Assembly (NCBI GenBank): GCA_020439725.1
Contig: JAGQSE010000323.1
Location: 1 to 7,637 of the forward strand
DNA length: 7,637 nt
Direction of reading: 5' to 3'
Source of the DNA: Acidobacteriota bacterium
GTDB lineage: Bacteria > Acidobacteriota > Thermoanaerobaculia > Multivoradales > JAHZIX01
A program made the position numbers and the translations under genes. Positions 1 to 5,424 of the stretch are shown one piece after another. The notes under the pieces are model-generated. The model did no database searches and was not told the DNA's origin. It saw only the letters and a list, made by a program, of their open reading frames with translations. Position 1 is the stretch's first letter. Each line of letters begins with the position of its first letter.

Positions 1-551
1 AGGGCTTGGCGATCGACGTCCTGATCAACAACGCCGGCTTCGGTGGCCATGGCAAGTTCCACGAGCGTGACTGGACCGCCGACAAGGCGATGATCCAGCT
101 CAACGTCGTGACCCTCACCGGCCTCACCCGCCTCCTTCTGCCCGGGATGGTCGCACGGGGTCACGGCCGGATCCTGAACCTCGCCTCGATGGCCGCGTTC
201 CTGCCCGGGCCCCTGCAGGCGGTCTACTACGCCACCAAGGCCTTCGTCCTCTCGTTCAGCGAGGCCATCGCCAACGAGCTCGAGGGCACCGGCGTCACGG
301 TGACGGTCCTCTGCCCCGGCGCCACGGAAACCGGCTTCGCCGCCACCGGCGGCCTCGAGGACGTCAAAGCCTTCGCCAATGCCGACGCCCCCGACGGGGT
401 CGCCCGCGCCGGCTACGCGGGGATGCTCCGGGGCAAGACGGTGGTGGTTCCGAGCCTGGCGAAGAAGATCGCCACCCGCCTCCCCGGCCTCCTACCCCGT
501 GGCCTGGTGACCCGGATCTCCCGCGCGACGATGGAACAGAGCGACGGCTAG
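1..551 (+). CDS. Short-chain dehydrogenase/reductase (SDR), 5'-truncated
   Basis: This is the C-terminal part of a classical NAD(P)(H)-dependent short-chain dehydrogenase. The reading frame is open to the left edge, so the true start and the N-terminal glycine-rich TGxxxGxG cofactor loop lie outside the window; the TTG at 6-8 is not the real start. About 182 residues remain. Visible family signatures are the NNAG motif (27-38), the catalytic serine in LNLAS (codon 186-188) and the YxxxK pair in YYATK (Tyr codon 225-227, Lys codon 237-239), followed by the usual CPGATETGF segment after the active site. Together these give a complete Ser-Tyr-Lys triad, so the enzyme should be active as a cytosolic oxidoreductase. 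The YYATKAFVLSFSEA context and the tail resemble the DltE-like SDR group (COG0300), whose substrates are usually unknown. The gene ends at a TAG and converges on the small gene at 689-835. Family is certain; substrate cannot be told. Confidence 0.93.
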   Translation, partial: GLAIDVLINNAGFGGHGKFHERDWTADKAMIQLNVVTLTGLTRLLLPGMVARGHGRILNLASMAAFLPGPLQAVYYATKAFVLSFSEAIANELEGTGVTVTVLCPGATETGFAATGGLEDVKAFANADAPDGVARAGYAGMLRGKTVVVPSLAKKIATRLPGLLPRGLVTRISRATMEQSDG

Positions 552-688
552 CGATCGGCCGCGTAGGCCTCGCCGCGCGCCGGGGTCCGCCTCAAGAGAC
601 TCGATGACGGTCTCGGGGGCAGTAGATCCAAGCCCGACGCGCGACGGGACAAGACTCGGTCAGCCTGATAGGCGCAGGCGAAAAGGCC
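552..688. other. Convergent intergenic region, no gene seen
   Basis: These 137 bases separate the stops of two convergent genes. I see no stem followed by a T run on either strand. The only local symmetry is a weak 4-bp palindrome (GCCT-gat-AGGC, 663-673), too short to call a terminator. Confidence 0.5.
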
Positions 689-835
689 TCAGTCATTGGG
701 ATCGATTCCGACCCCACCGTCGCCCGCAAGCTGCACACCGGCCTCGACGTCATGAATCAGCGTCACGGCAGCGCCCGCCACCAGCCCGACCGCGACGGTC
801 GACAGAAGAACGAAAGTCCGCAGGTGCTTGAGCAT
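689..835 (-). CDS. Small exported or single-pass membrane peptide, 48 aa, unknown function
   Basis: Reading leftward from ATG at 835, this encodes 48 residues. It has a basic N-terminus (MLKHLR), a hydrophobic stretch from about residue 7 to 27 (TFVLLSTVAVGLVAGAAVTL) and an acidic, glycine-rich tail ending in DPND. This is the shape of a signal peptide or a single transmembrane segment with a short exported tail. The start was chosen because an SD-like AGGGGAG lies 5 bases upstream on the - strand (within 841-848); an in-frame ATG at 913 lacks such a site and would add an unconvincing hydrophilic extension. The gene stands alone: the operon on its right ends at the intrinsic terminator at 1140-1176, so it needs its own promoter in the AT-rich stretch around 930-1000. 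I do not recognise the family. It could be a short secreted peptide, a membrane regulator or, less likely, a non-coding hydrophobic ORF. Confidence 0.55.
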   Translation of the reverse strand: MLKHLRTFVLLSTVAVGLVAGAAVTLIHDVEAGVQLAGDGGVGIDPND

Positions 836-939
836 GGCAACTCCCCTTTTCCCGTAGCTCGGAGACCCGGCGGCATGCCGATCCCGTCTACCTGTAAGTG
901 AAGTGTCGTCCAAGCAGGTCTGCGTGGCGCGATAACAAC

Positions 940-974
940 ATATTCATCTATAGCAATTTATTTCTTCTGAATAT
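940..974. repeat. 7-bp inverted repeat flanking the putative -10, possible operator
   Basis: ATATTCA (940-946) and TGAATAT (968-974) are perfect reverse complements separated by 21 bases, and they bracket the candidate -10 element at 947-955. The placement would suit a repressor dimer, but a 7-bp match in AT-rich DNA can arise by chance. Confidence 0.25.
947..955 (-). promoter_or_regulatory. Possible extended -10 promoter element for the small peptide gene
   Basis: On the - strand the sequence TGC-TATAGA reads as an extended -10 element (TGnTATAAT-like, 4 of 6 matches in the hexamer plus the TG). No good TTGACA-like -35 box is seen at 16-18 bases. Transcription would start near 940, leaving a leader of about 105 bases before the ATG at 835. 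It lies inside the most AT-rich part of the window, between the arms of a 7-bp inverted repeat. Weak call. Confidence 0.25.
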
Positions 975-1139
975 CTCGACACCCCCTCGGAGACGAAAGA
1001 GTTGCCTTAAATAGATCTTCCCGCGTCCTCCAATCCAAGAAAACTACGGGGGACCTCTATCGGGTAGCCCGATTCCCGCTCTCCTCTCCCCCGATTCCGG
1101 TTGCCTGGATTCATAAGCGAGCTATCCCGGCCTGAAATG

Positions 1140-1176
1140 AAAAAGGGCCCACCCGGAACCAACCGGATGGGCCCCC
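1140..1176 (-). terminator. Rho-independent terminator of the metallopeptidase operon
   Basis: On the - strand the arms at 1163-1174 and 1145-1156 form a 12-bp stem (GGGCCCAUCCGG pairing with CCGGGUGGGCCC, 11 Watson-Crick pairs and one G-U) with a 6-base loop, followed directly by five T (1140-1144). It starts about 22 bases after the stop of the metallopeptidase gene. Stem length, G+C content, loop size and the T run all fit a strong intrinsic terminator. Confidence 0.93.
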
Positions 1177-1197
1177 GAGGGTCGCTGTCGCCGGAGG

Positions 1198-2916
1198 TCA
1201 GGGAATGTCGGCGAAGGCGGCGCAGATCAGGATCCGCACCTTGTCGCGCAGACTGATCGTGTGATCGCGCCACAGCGAGAAGGTCAGCTGTGCCGTGCAC
1301 GCGACGAACTGGCCGTGGTTCGACGCACTGTCGCCACAGGCACCGACCAGGTCGCTGACGGAGCAGCCCTGGTCGACCAGCACGTTGGCGGCGTGGGAGT
1401 TGCAGCCGTCGATGACCACCGTCGGGCTGAGGTCCGAGTCGACGCAGGCGTCCTCGATGTTCGGGAAGCCGTCGCCGTCGGAATCGAGCAGCATCCAGCC
1501 CTCGTCCTCGAGCAGATACGGGGTCAGGTCGGTGCTGGTGGCCGCCGCCAGGTCCGCATTGATGAAGGGCTCCATCAACAGGTTCGGAGTGGCGACGGTG
1601 TCGAAGTGGGAGATCGACGAACCGAGGGCGACGACGGCGGGGGCGTAGAGGCGCACTCGACCGTTGTCGTCCCCGCCGGCGAGCAGCGAAGCATCGAGCT
1701 TCATGGTCGCGTTGACCCCGGGCAGCTCACCCTTGATGGCGTTGCCCGCGGCCAGCGTGATGCCGACCGAGGAGATGGTGATGTTCGGGTCCGTGCCGCC
1801 CATCGGAGCCGGCCCGCCGGCGACGTTGTTGGCGACGATGGCCGCCACCGCGCCGGCAGCCTCGGCGTTGGCCACCTTGATGGTGAAGGCGCAGGTGCCG
1901 CGGTCGATCAGCGCGATGTTGCCGGCGACCTGCGCCGCGTTGGCGATGGGCTCACAGCCGTCGCTGGGGGTGCCGGTGCCGTCGTCGACCAGAACCACGT
2001 CCCCGGTGACACCGGCGGTGGTCAGCGGCGCACCGAAAGCCGCGGTCTGCGCTTCGTAGTTGCCGGCGATCGAGGCCGGCGAGTGGATAGTCAACACCGG
2101 GCGCGGGCCGAGGAACTCGGGCGCCTTGGTCGTGACGTTGGCGCCGTCCCAAACGACGTTGCCGGTGTTGACCGCCGACAGCTGACGCTGGGCGTCGGTC
2201 ATGACGTTCCAGTTGAGGCCCTGGGTGTTGTCATGCGTGAAGGAGCTGTAGACATCGGGCAGACCCAGCGGTCCCGCGCCCGTGTCCTCGCTGATGAAGT
2301 TGGCGAAGCCCAGGCCATGGCCCAGCTCATGGGTCAGGACGTTGAGGAAGTCGATGTCCGCCCCGGGGTTGTTGTCCAGACCGTAGTACCAGTTGGCACC
2401 GCCCAGGCAGTTCGGGTCGTTGTTCACCGCGCCGTTGAAAAAGGCGACGATGTCGTCGTTGAAGGGTGGCTGCAGAAGCCCCGGATCCGGCGGACCGGGG
2501 GTGAGGTCAAAGCCCGCCAGCTTGTTGGCCAGCGCCGAGTGGTACCAGTGGCCGGCCAGCGGTGCACCGGGGAAGTCCGAGAAGATCTGGATCGTCCCCG
2601 CGGAACCCAGCGTCCCGCTGGTGGGCGTGCAGTTGAGCGGCTGGAACGTAGCCTGGACGACGATGTCGACGTCGCTGTCGAGGGTCCCGCCCCAGATGTC
2701 CGCCGCGAACTGGAAGGCGATCAGGCGCTGCTCACCGAGCGTCACGCCGGTGTTGCCGCCGATGGGCGCCACTGGCGTCGGATCGTTGAAACCGACCCCG
2801 GGCGCGTCGACGTTGTTGATGATGATGTTGGCGGCGGCGGCGGGCAGGGCCGGCAGCGCGATTAGGGCCAGGGCGAGAAGAGCGGCGAAGGCGGGGATGC
2901 GGTGGAAGCGTGCCAT
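1198..2916 (-). CDS. Secreted zinc metallopeptidase with PA domain, DSDGDG repeat and Cys-rich C-terminus
   Basis: A predicted extracellular zinc endopeptidase of 572 residues. Residues 1-29 form a signal peptide ending in PAAAA. The zinc-binding helix is THELGHGLGF (His196, Glu197, His200; HExxHxxGF). The metzincin third-ligand position (residue 206) is Asn, so the third zinc ligand must lie elsewhere. In the leishmanolysin-like style it may be His437 in GSSISHFD, followed by LMEP, where the Met could serve as the Met-turn. A protease-associated (PA) domain occupies about residues 300-400 (GNIALIDRGTCAFTIKVANA), probably with a Cys321-Cys342 disulfide, and is thus inserted between helix and third ligand. 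After residue 477, DSDGDGFPNIEDAC resembles a thrombospondin type 3/EF-like calcium loop. A Cys-rich tail with SNHGQFVACTAQL ends the protein. The gene follows the small exported protein gene by 3 bases and ends just before a strong terminator. PA domains often guide substrate access. The true substrate is unknown; family assignment is firm, ligand assignment is inferred. Confidence 0.92.
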   Translation of the reverse strand: MARFHRIPAFAALLALALIALPALPAAAANIIINNVDAPGVGFNDPTPVAPIGGNTGVTLGEQRLIAFQFAADIWGGTLDSDVDIVVQATFQPLNCTPTSGTLGSAGTIQIFSDFPGAPLAGHWYHSALANKLAGFDLTPGPPDPGLLQPPFNDDIVAFFNGAVNNDPNCLGGANWYYGLDNNPGADIDFLNVLTHELGHGLGFANFISEDTGAGPLGLPDVYSSFTHDNTQGLNWNVMTDAQRQLSAVNTGNVVWDGANVTTKAPEFLGPRPVLTIHSPASIAGNYEAQTAAFGAPLTTAGVTGDVVLVDDGTGTPSDGCEPIANAAQVAGNIALIDRGTCAFTIKVANAEAAGAVAAIVANNVAGGPAPMGGTDPNITISSVGITLAAGNAIKGELPGVNATMKLDASLLAGGDDNGRVRLYAPAVVALGSSISHFDTVATPNLLMEPFINADLAAATSTDLTPYLLEDEGWMLLDSDGDGFPNIEDACVDSDLSPTVVIDGCNSHAANVLVDQGCSVSDLVGACGDSASNHGQFVACTAQLTFSLWRDHTISLRDKVRILICAAFADIP

Positions 2917-2932
2917 GGCTTACTTCTCCTCC
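2917..2932 (-). promoter_or_regulatory. Ribosome binding site overlapping the upstream gene's end
   Basis: On the - strand GGAGGAGAAG (2923-2932) sits inside the last codons of the upstream gene, whose TAA is at 2920-2922; the ATG of the metallopeptidase begins at 2916. The AGGAG core is 9 bases from the ATG. This geometry favours translational coupling of the two genes. Confidence 0.8.
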
Positions 2933-3396
2933 CGCGCGACCGACTGCACCGGGGCGTCGGCGGTGTGCTCGACGCAATCCCAGACGATCTTGCCGTCCTC
3001 ACCCACGTGGGCGACGGCCGACTGCAGGTACGAGGTGTCGAGGACCAGCGACAGCGTGCCGTCGGCACTCTTCACCGGCGCTTGTTGACGCACCGCGGCA
3101 CCGAGGGCGGCGAGCTCGCCGCGCGTCACCTGGAGCTGTTCCGCCTCCGTGGGTGGGCGCAGACGGCCCTCTTCGTCGACAAAGGCCTTGAGGCCCTGGA
3201 CGTTCGCGGGCTGAGTGGTCTGGGCGGTGGGAGCCGCGGCCGGGGCTTGAGCGACAACCTGAGCCGTCTGCTCGGCGCCGGGGCCGGCTCCGTCGGCAGG
3301 CTGCTCGGCGCGCAGCACGGCCGGCGCCAGCAGCAGCGCGCACCCGGCAGCGACACCGAGGGCGAGTTGGGAGATCGAGACACGGGAATGGGGCAT
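2920..3396 (-). CDS. Small exported protein co-operonic with the metallopeptidase (post-PEP-CTERM-1-like?)
   Basis: A 158-residue exported protein. The start ATG at 3396 is preceded by GGAGGA six bases upstream and opens a signal peptide (about residues 1-30, hydrophobic LALGVAAGCALLLAPAVLRA). The frame extends to an ATG at 3444, but that has no SD and would bury the signal. Residues 31-66 are a low-complexity Ala/Pro/Gln/Thr linker. The conserved-looking part has two pieces: GLKAFVDEEGRLRPPTEAE (68-86) and a segment at 112-144 built around DGTLSLVLD, SAVAH and DGKIVWDCVEH with a lone Cys141. From memory this layout resembles what annotation pipelines call a post-PEP-CTERM-1 domain, often seen beside secreted peptidases; I cannot verify that here. 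It is the first gene of the operon and its stop is 3 bases from the peptidase ATG, which suggests a role tied to that enzyme, such as a partner, inhibitor or folding helper. That role is inference only. Confidence 0.85.
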   Translation of the reverse strand: MPHSRVSISQLALGVAAGCALLLAPAVLRAEQPADGAGPGAEQTAQVVAQAPAAAPTAQTTQPANVQGLKAFVDEEGRLRPPTEAEQLQVTRGELAALGAAVRQQAPVKSADGTLSLVLDTSYLQSAVAHVGEDGKIVWDCVEHTADAPVQSVAREEK

Positions 3397-3613
3397 GGGC
3401 AGTCCTCCGAAACGACGAAAACAGGTCCAAGATCCGGCAAGCATCGACGCCGGACTACGGCGCCAGAGCCGCCGATGGTGAATGTGGACCCGAGAACGCC
3501 GGGGAGCACGGCACCCCTGGCGAGAAGAAAAAGGCTCCTGACGACGATTCCTTTCGCACTCTCTCCATAACGGAAAGCTGCAGCACTCTCCCGCGTTGTA
3601 TCGTCAGCAAACC
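3397..3613 (-). other. Long 5' leader of the peptidase operon
   Basis: If transcription starts about 7 bases after the -10 box, some 217 bases precede the first ATG at 3396. On the - strand this stretch contains a perfect 6-bp hairpin (TCCGGC/GCCGGA, 3433-3454, loop 10), a GC-rich imperfect hairpin around 3500-3520 (GGGG-T-GC/GC-T-CCCC) and a near-repeat of GAGAGTGC (3556-3563 and 3583-3590, spaced 27 bases). A run of five T on the - strand (3528-3532) has no good stem before it, so I do not call an attenuator. No known riboswitch consensus was recognised. Confidence 0.45.
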
Positions 3614-3620
3614 ATCAGAA

Positions 3621-3649
3621 AGTATAGTGGATTCCTACACTTACGGCAA
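3621..3649 (-). promoter_or_regulatory. Sigma70-type promoter of the exported protein/metallopeptidase operon
   Basis: On the - strand a -35 box TTGCCG (3644-3649, 4 of 6 matches to TTGACA) is followed after exactly 17 bases by a -10 box TATACT (3621-3626, 5 of 6 matches to TATAAT). It lies in the only AT-rich patch between the neighbouring genes and points toward the gene starting at 3396. Predicted start of transcription is near 3614. Confidence 0.75.
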
Positions 3650-3652
3650 GTC

Positions 3653-3675
3653 GGGACGAGCCGCCGACGGGGCGC
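3653..3675 (-). terminator. Possible hairpin after the MCGCP protein gene, no T run
   Basis: Just after the stop of the gene on its right, the - strand can form CGAGC-GCC / GGC-(G)-GCTCG, an 8-bp stem with one bulged G and a 5-base loop. No U tract follows, so it is not a classical intrinsic terminator. It sits between that stop (3683) and the next promoter (-35 at 3644), so it may help insulate the two units. Confidence 0.25.
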
Positions 3676-3682
3676 TCGGGGC

Positions 3683-4465
3683 TCACTCCCCGACCACGAT
3701 CACCGTCGCCCGGTCGAGACCGGTGTTGCCGGTGGCTTTCTGGAAGGCGTAGACGGTGAGGTCGTAGGCGCCGGGCTCGGGGGCCTTCAAGGTGCCCGCG
3801 AAACGGCTGACGGTGCCGGCGTAGGCGAGGTCGAAGTCGAGGTCCGCGCGGCGCTCGCCGTCGAGGGAGACCAGCGCTCGGATCTCGAAGCCGTTCGAGT
3901 CCCAGAGACCGCCGGGGGACAGCGGGCAGCCGCACATCATCGTCACGTTGACCTCGACGGACACCTCGGCGGGCACCCCCGTGACCGCCGAATGCGTGGC
4001 GGGGGCGAGGACGTCGACGACGGTGCCGGGGAGCTCGAGGAGCAGGCCGTCGCCGGTGTCGACGTCCTTGCCCGGAAGCATCCACTGGGTGAGGCTCACC
4101 CGCTGGGCCGACTGGCGCTGCGCCAGCGGTCCGCGGGCGGAGATCTCGACCAGGGTCGGCTCGTCGAGATCGACCACCAGGTCGACCTTGGCAGAGCCCT
4201 CCGTCGACAGGGTCATACCGCGCTGGCGGTCCGTGCGCATGATGCGGGCCGTGTCCCCGGTGCTGCCCGAGGTGACACCCTGGGCGAGAAGCTCACCGGT
4301 CTCGGCGTCGCGGACCAGCACCTCGACGCCACCCATCGAGGTGCCGACGAACTTGGCATCCTTGCTCAGGACACGGACCGTGAGGTGCGTCGGCGTCGCC
4401 GCGAGGAGCGAGGTGGATGCACAGAGCAGGGCGAGGAGGATCAGGCTGGAAGTCTTGCGAAGCAT
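3683..4465 (-). CDS. Exported beta-rich protein with MCGCP motif, unknown function
   Basis: A 260-residue protein I cannot assign to a named family. Residues 1-23 are a signal peptide (MLRK, then a Leu-rich core ending LLAA); Cys15 lies in LALLC, which does not fit a lipobox well. The first part (about 26-110) alternates short beta-like segments, with GGVEVLVRDAETGELLAQG recalling transthyretin- or carboxypeptidase-regulatory-like folds. The C-terminal part (about 165-260) looks like an Ig-like beta sandwich: PAEVSVEVNV, then MMCGCP (Cys178, Cys180), PGGLWDSNGFEIRALV, a Tyr-Ala-Gly-x-x-Ser-Arg-Phe-Ala-Gly turn, and EPGAYDLTVYAFQKATGNTG. The paired cysteines in CGC could bind a metal ion or form a disulfide after export. 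The start ATG at 4465 has GGAG 9 bases upstream. The gene is divergent from the EEP hydrolase and upstream of, but probably not co-transcribed with, the peptidase operon, which has its own promoter. Periplasmic or cell-surface location is likely. Confidence 0.8.
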   Translation of the reverse strand: MLRKTSSLILLALLCASTSLLAATPTHLTVRVLSKDAKFVGTSMGGVEVLVRDAETGELLAQGVTSGSTGDTARIMRTDRQRGMTLSTEGSAKVDLVVDLDEPTLVEISARGPLAQRQSAQRVSLTQWMLPGKDVDTGDGLLLELPGTVVDVLAPATHSAVTGVPAEVSVEVNVTMMCGCPLSPGGLWDSNGFEIRALVSLDGERRADLDFDLAYAGTVSRFAGTLKAPEPGAYDLTVYAFQKATGNTGLDRATVIVVGE

Positions 4466-4601
4466 GAGCGAAATCTCCGGAAAAGGGGTTGCTGGTCGGT
4501 GCTGAGCGGCTCCACGCCGCAGCTGCTAGGATCCGTCCGGCGACGGGCCGGGCATCTCGAGGGAAGAGGTCCGAAACCTACCGCGGAGGAGCCTCTTCGA
4601 C
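4466..4601. other. Divergent intergenic region between MCGCP gene and EEP hydrolase gene
   Basis: These 136 bases must carry the promoters of both divergent genes, but neither strand shows a clear -35/-10 pair. The best + strand candidate is an extended -10, TG-c-TAGGAT (4524-4532), without a good -35 box. A 5-bp hairpin CCGTC-cggc-GACGG (4533-4546) lies in the middle and could act on either strand. Confidence 0.4.
4563..4598 (+). promoter_or_regulatory. Potential hairpin enclosing the SD of the EEP hydrolase gene
   Basis: GAAGAGG-TCCG (4563-4573) can pair with CGGA (4584-4587) and CCTCTTC (4592-4598), an 11-bp stem whose only irregularity is a 4-base bulge GGAG (4588-4591) on the 3' side; the loop is 10 bases. 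The SD (GGAGGA, 4585-4590) thus lies partly in the stem and partly in the bulge, and the GTG start at 4602 follows 3 bases after the stem. If formed in the mRNA it would limit ribosome access. Confidence 0.4.
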
Positions 4602-5348
4602 GTGCGTCTGCGACTCGTGACCTACAACATCCACCGCGCCATCGGGGTCGACCGGCGGTTCCGGCCAGAGCGGATCGTCGAGGTGCTCCGCGACCATGAT
4701 CCCGACGTCGTGTTGTTGCAGGAGGTGGACGACGGGGCGCCTCGCTCGAACGAGCTCGACCTGGCGAAGGAGCTCGCAGTACGTCTCGAGTTCCCCCATT
4801 ATGCCGTAGGTCACAACGTCACGCTGCGCAAGGGGCGTTATGGCAACGCCACCCTGAGCCGGTTTCCCATCCTGCGCGAGCGCAACATCGATCTGACCAT
4901 CGGCATCCGCAAGCGACGCGGCTGCCAGCACACGACGCTGGCACTCGGACCGGGCCCGCGGGGGGCTCGGCTCGAGGTCTTCAACCTCCACCTGGGTCTT
5001 TCGGCGCGGGAGCGGCGCCAGCAGATCGGGCTGCTCGCCAGCTCCCGCGAGTTCGCCGACCTGGACGTCGAGCAGGCCTGCATCGTCGGTGGCGATACCA
5101 ACGATTGGCGGACGCTGCTCCGGCCCTTCTTCGTCGACGTCCTCGACTTCCACTGCGCTACGGATCACGAGACCCGCACCGGCCCCCGAGGGATTCGCAC
5201 CTATCCCTCGTTCTCGCCCCGCGGCTCCCTCGACAAGCTGTTCCTGCGCGGTCCCGTCGAGCCCGTCTCGGTCTTTCGCTGCCGCCATCGCATCGCGCGG
5301 GTGGCGAGCGACCACCTCCCCGTCATCGCCGAGCTCGACGTCGGCTGA
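4602..5348 (+). CDS. Endonuclease/exonuclease/phosphatase (EEP) family hydrolase
   Basis: A complete 248-residue metal-dependent phosphoesterase of the EEP (DNase I / exonuclease III-like) superfamily. All core motifs are present: TYNIH (Asn9), LLQEVD (Glu41, metal ligand), YGNATLSRFPI (80-90), the catalytic His130 in FNLHLG, GGDTND (Asp165, Asn167) and the closing SDHLP (Asp237, His238). SLDKLFLRG (209-217) takes the place of the usual LDyif strand. Length fits the small single-domain bacterial members. There is no signal peptide, so it should act in the cytoplasm. The GTG start is the only sensible one: the motif TYNIH begins at residue 7 and GGAGGA lies 11 bases upstream. Members of this family cleave phosphodiester bonds in DNA, RNA, phospholipid headgroups or cyclic-di-nucleotide-like substrates; homologues in bacteria sit beside cardiolipin synthase genes, but no such neighbour is visible. 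The substrate is therefore open. The next gene starts 76 bases downstream without an intervening terminator. Confidence 0.93.
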   Translation: MRLRLVTYNIHRAIGVDRRFRPERIVEVLRDHDPDVVLLQEVDDGAPRSNELDLAKELAVRLEFPHYAVGHNVTLRKGRYGNATLSRFPILRERNIDLTIGIRKRRGCQHTTLALGPGPRGARLEVFNLHLGLSARERRQQIGLLASSREFADLDVEQACIVGGDTNDWRTLLRPFFVDVLDFHCATDHETRTGPRGIRTYPSFSPRGSLDKLFLRGPVEPVSVFRCRHRIARVASDHLPVIAELDVG

Positions 5349-5424
5349 GACGGCCGCACGAGCCGAGCTCCACCGAGACGATGAGGGAATCCATCCAGGC
5401 CGCCGGTTGTTGAGCTAGGCAGTG
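5349..5424. other. Short gap between EEP hydrolase and GWxTD-VWA gene
   Basis: Seventy-odd bases with no terminator-like hairpin and no clear promoter, so read-through from the EEP gene into the next gene is possible. A TAG at 5416-5418, in frame with the downstream gene, limits its start to GTG 5422 or ATG 5425. Confidence 0.5.

Larger units (their letters stand above)
836..1139. other. Intergenic region with AT-rich island upstream of the small peptide gene
   Basis: About 304 bases without a convincing gene. The stretch from about 930 to 1015 is much richer in A+T than the surrounding DNA and should contain the promoter of the small - strand gene. It also holds a perfect 7-bp inverted repeat (ATATTCA at 940-946, TGAATAT at 968-974) and, further right, a perfect 6-bp hairpin (ATCGGG-tag-CCCGAT, 1059-1073) without a T run. 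ORFs crossing this region lack SD sequences and recognisable features. Confidence 0.5.

Noticed and set aside
604..831. A 75-codon open frame on the + strand
   Set aside because: It overlaps the small - strand gene, is extremely rich in Arg/Pro/Ser, and lacks an SD sequence.
1059..1073. Perfect 6-bp hairpin ATCGGG-tag-CCCGAT considered as a terminator
   Set aside because: No T run follows on either strand, and no gene ends next to it.
1007..1300. A 97-codon open frame on the - strand
   Set aside because: It would begin inside the metallopeptidase gene and run through the intrinsic terminator; no recognisable features.
1261..2865. A 534-codon open frame on the + strand
   Set aside because: It is antisense to the metallopeptidase gene, whose strand carries a signal peptide, HExxH and PA domain. 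The + frame is rich in Arg, Val, Gly and Asp with no motif, as expected for a high-GC antisense frame.
2920..3444. Earlier ATG at 3444 as start of the small exported protein
   Set aside because: No SD precedes it, and it would put 16 residues with an unlikely composition before a good signal peptide. The ATG at 3396 has GGAGGA at ideal spacing.
3556..3592. Two GAGAGTGC copies in the leader that recall tandem glycine riboswitch aptamers
   Set aside because: The rest of the glycine aptamer consensus (the CUCUCAGGC segment and following core) is missing, and the downstream genes have no link to glycine metabolism.
3596..4699. A 367-codon open frame on the + strand
   Set aside because: It lies antisense to the MCGCP protein gene and runs into the EEP gene in another frame. 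It has no SD and a composition typical of a shadow frame.
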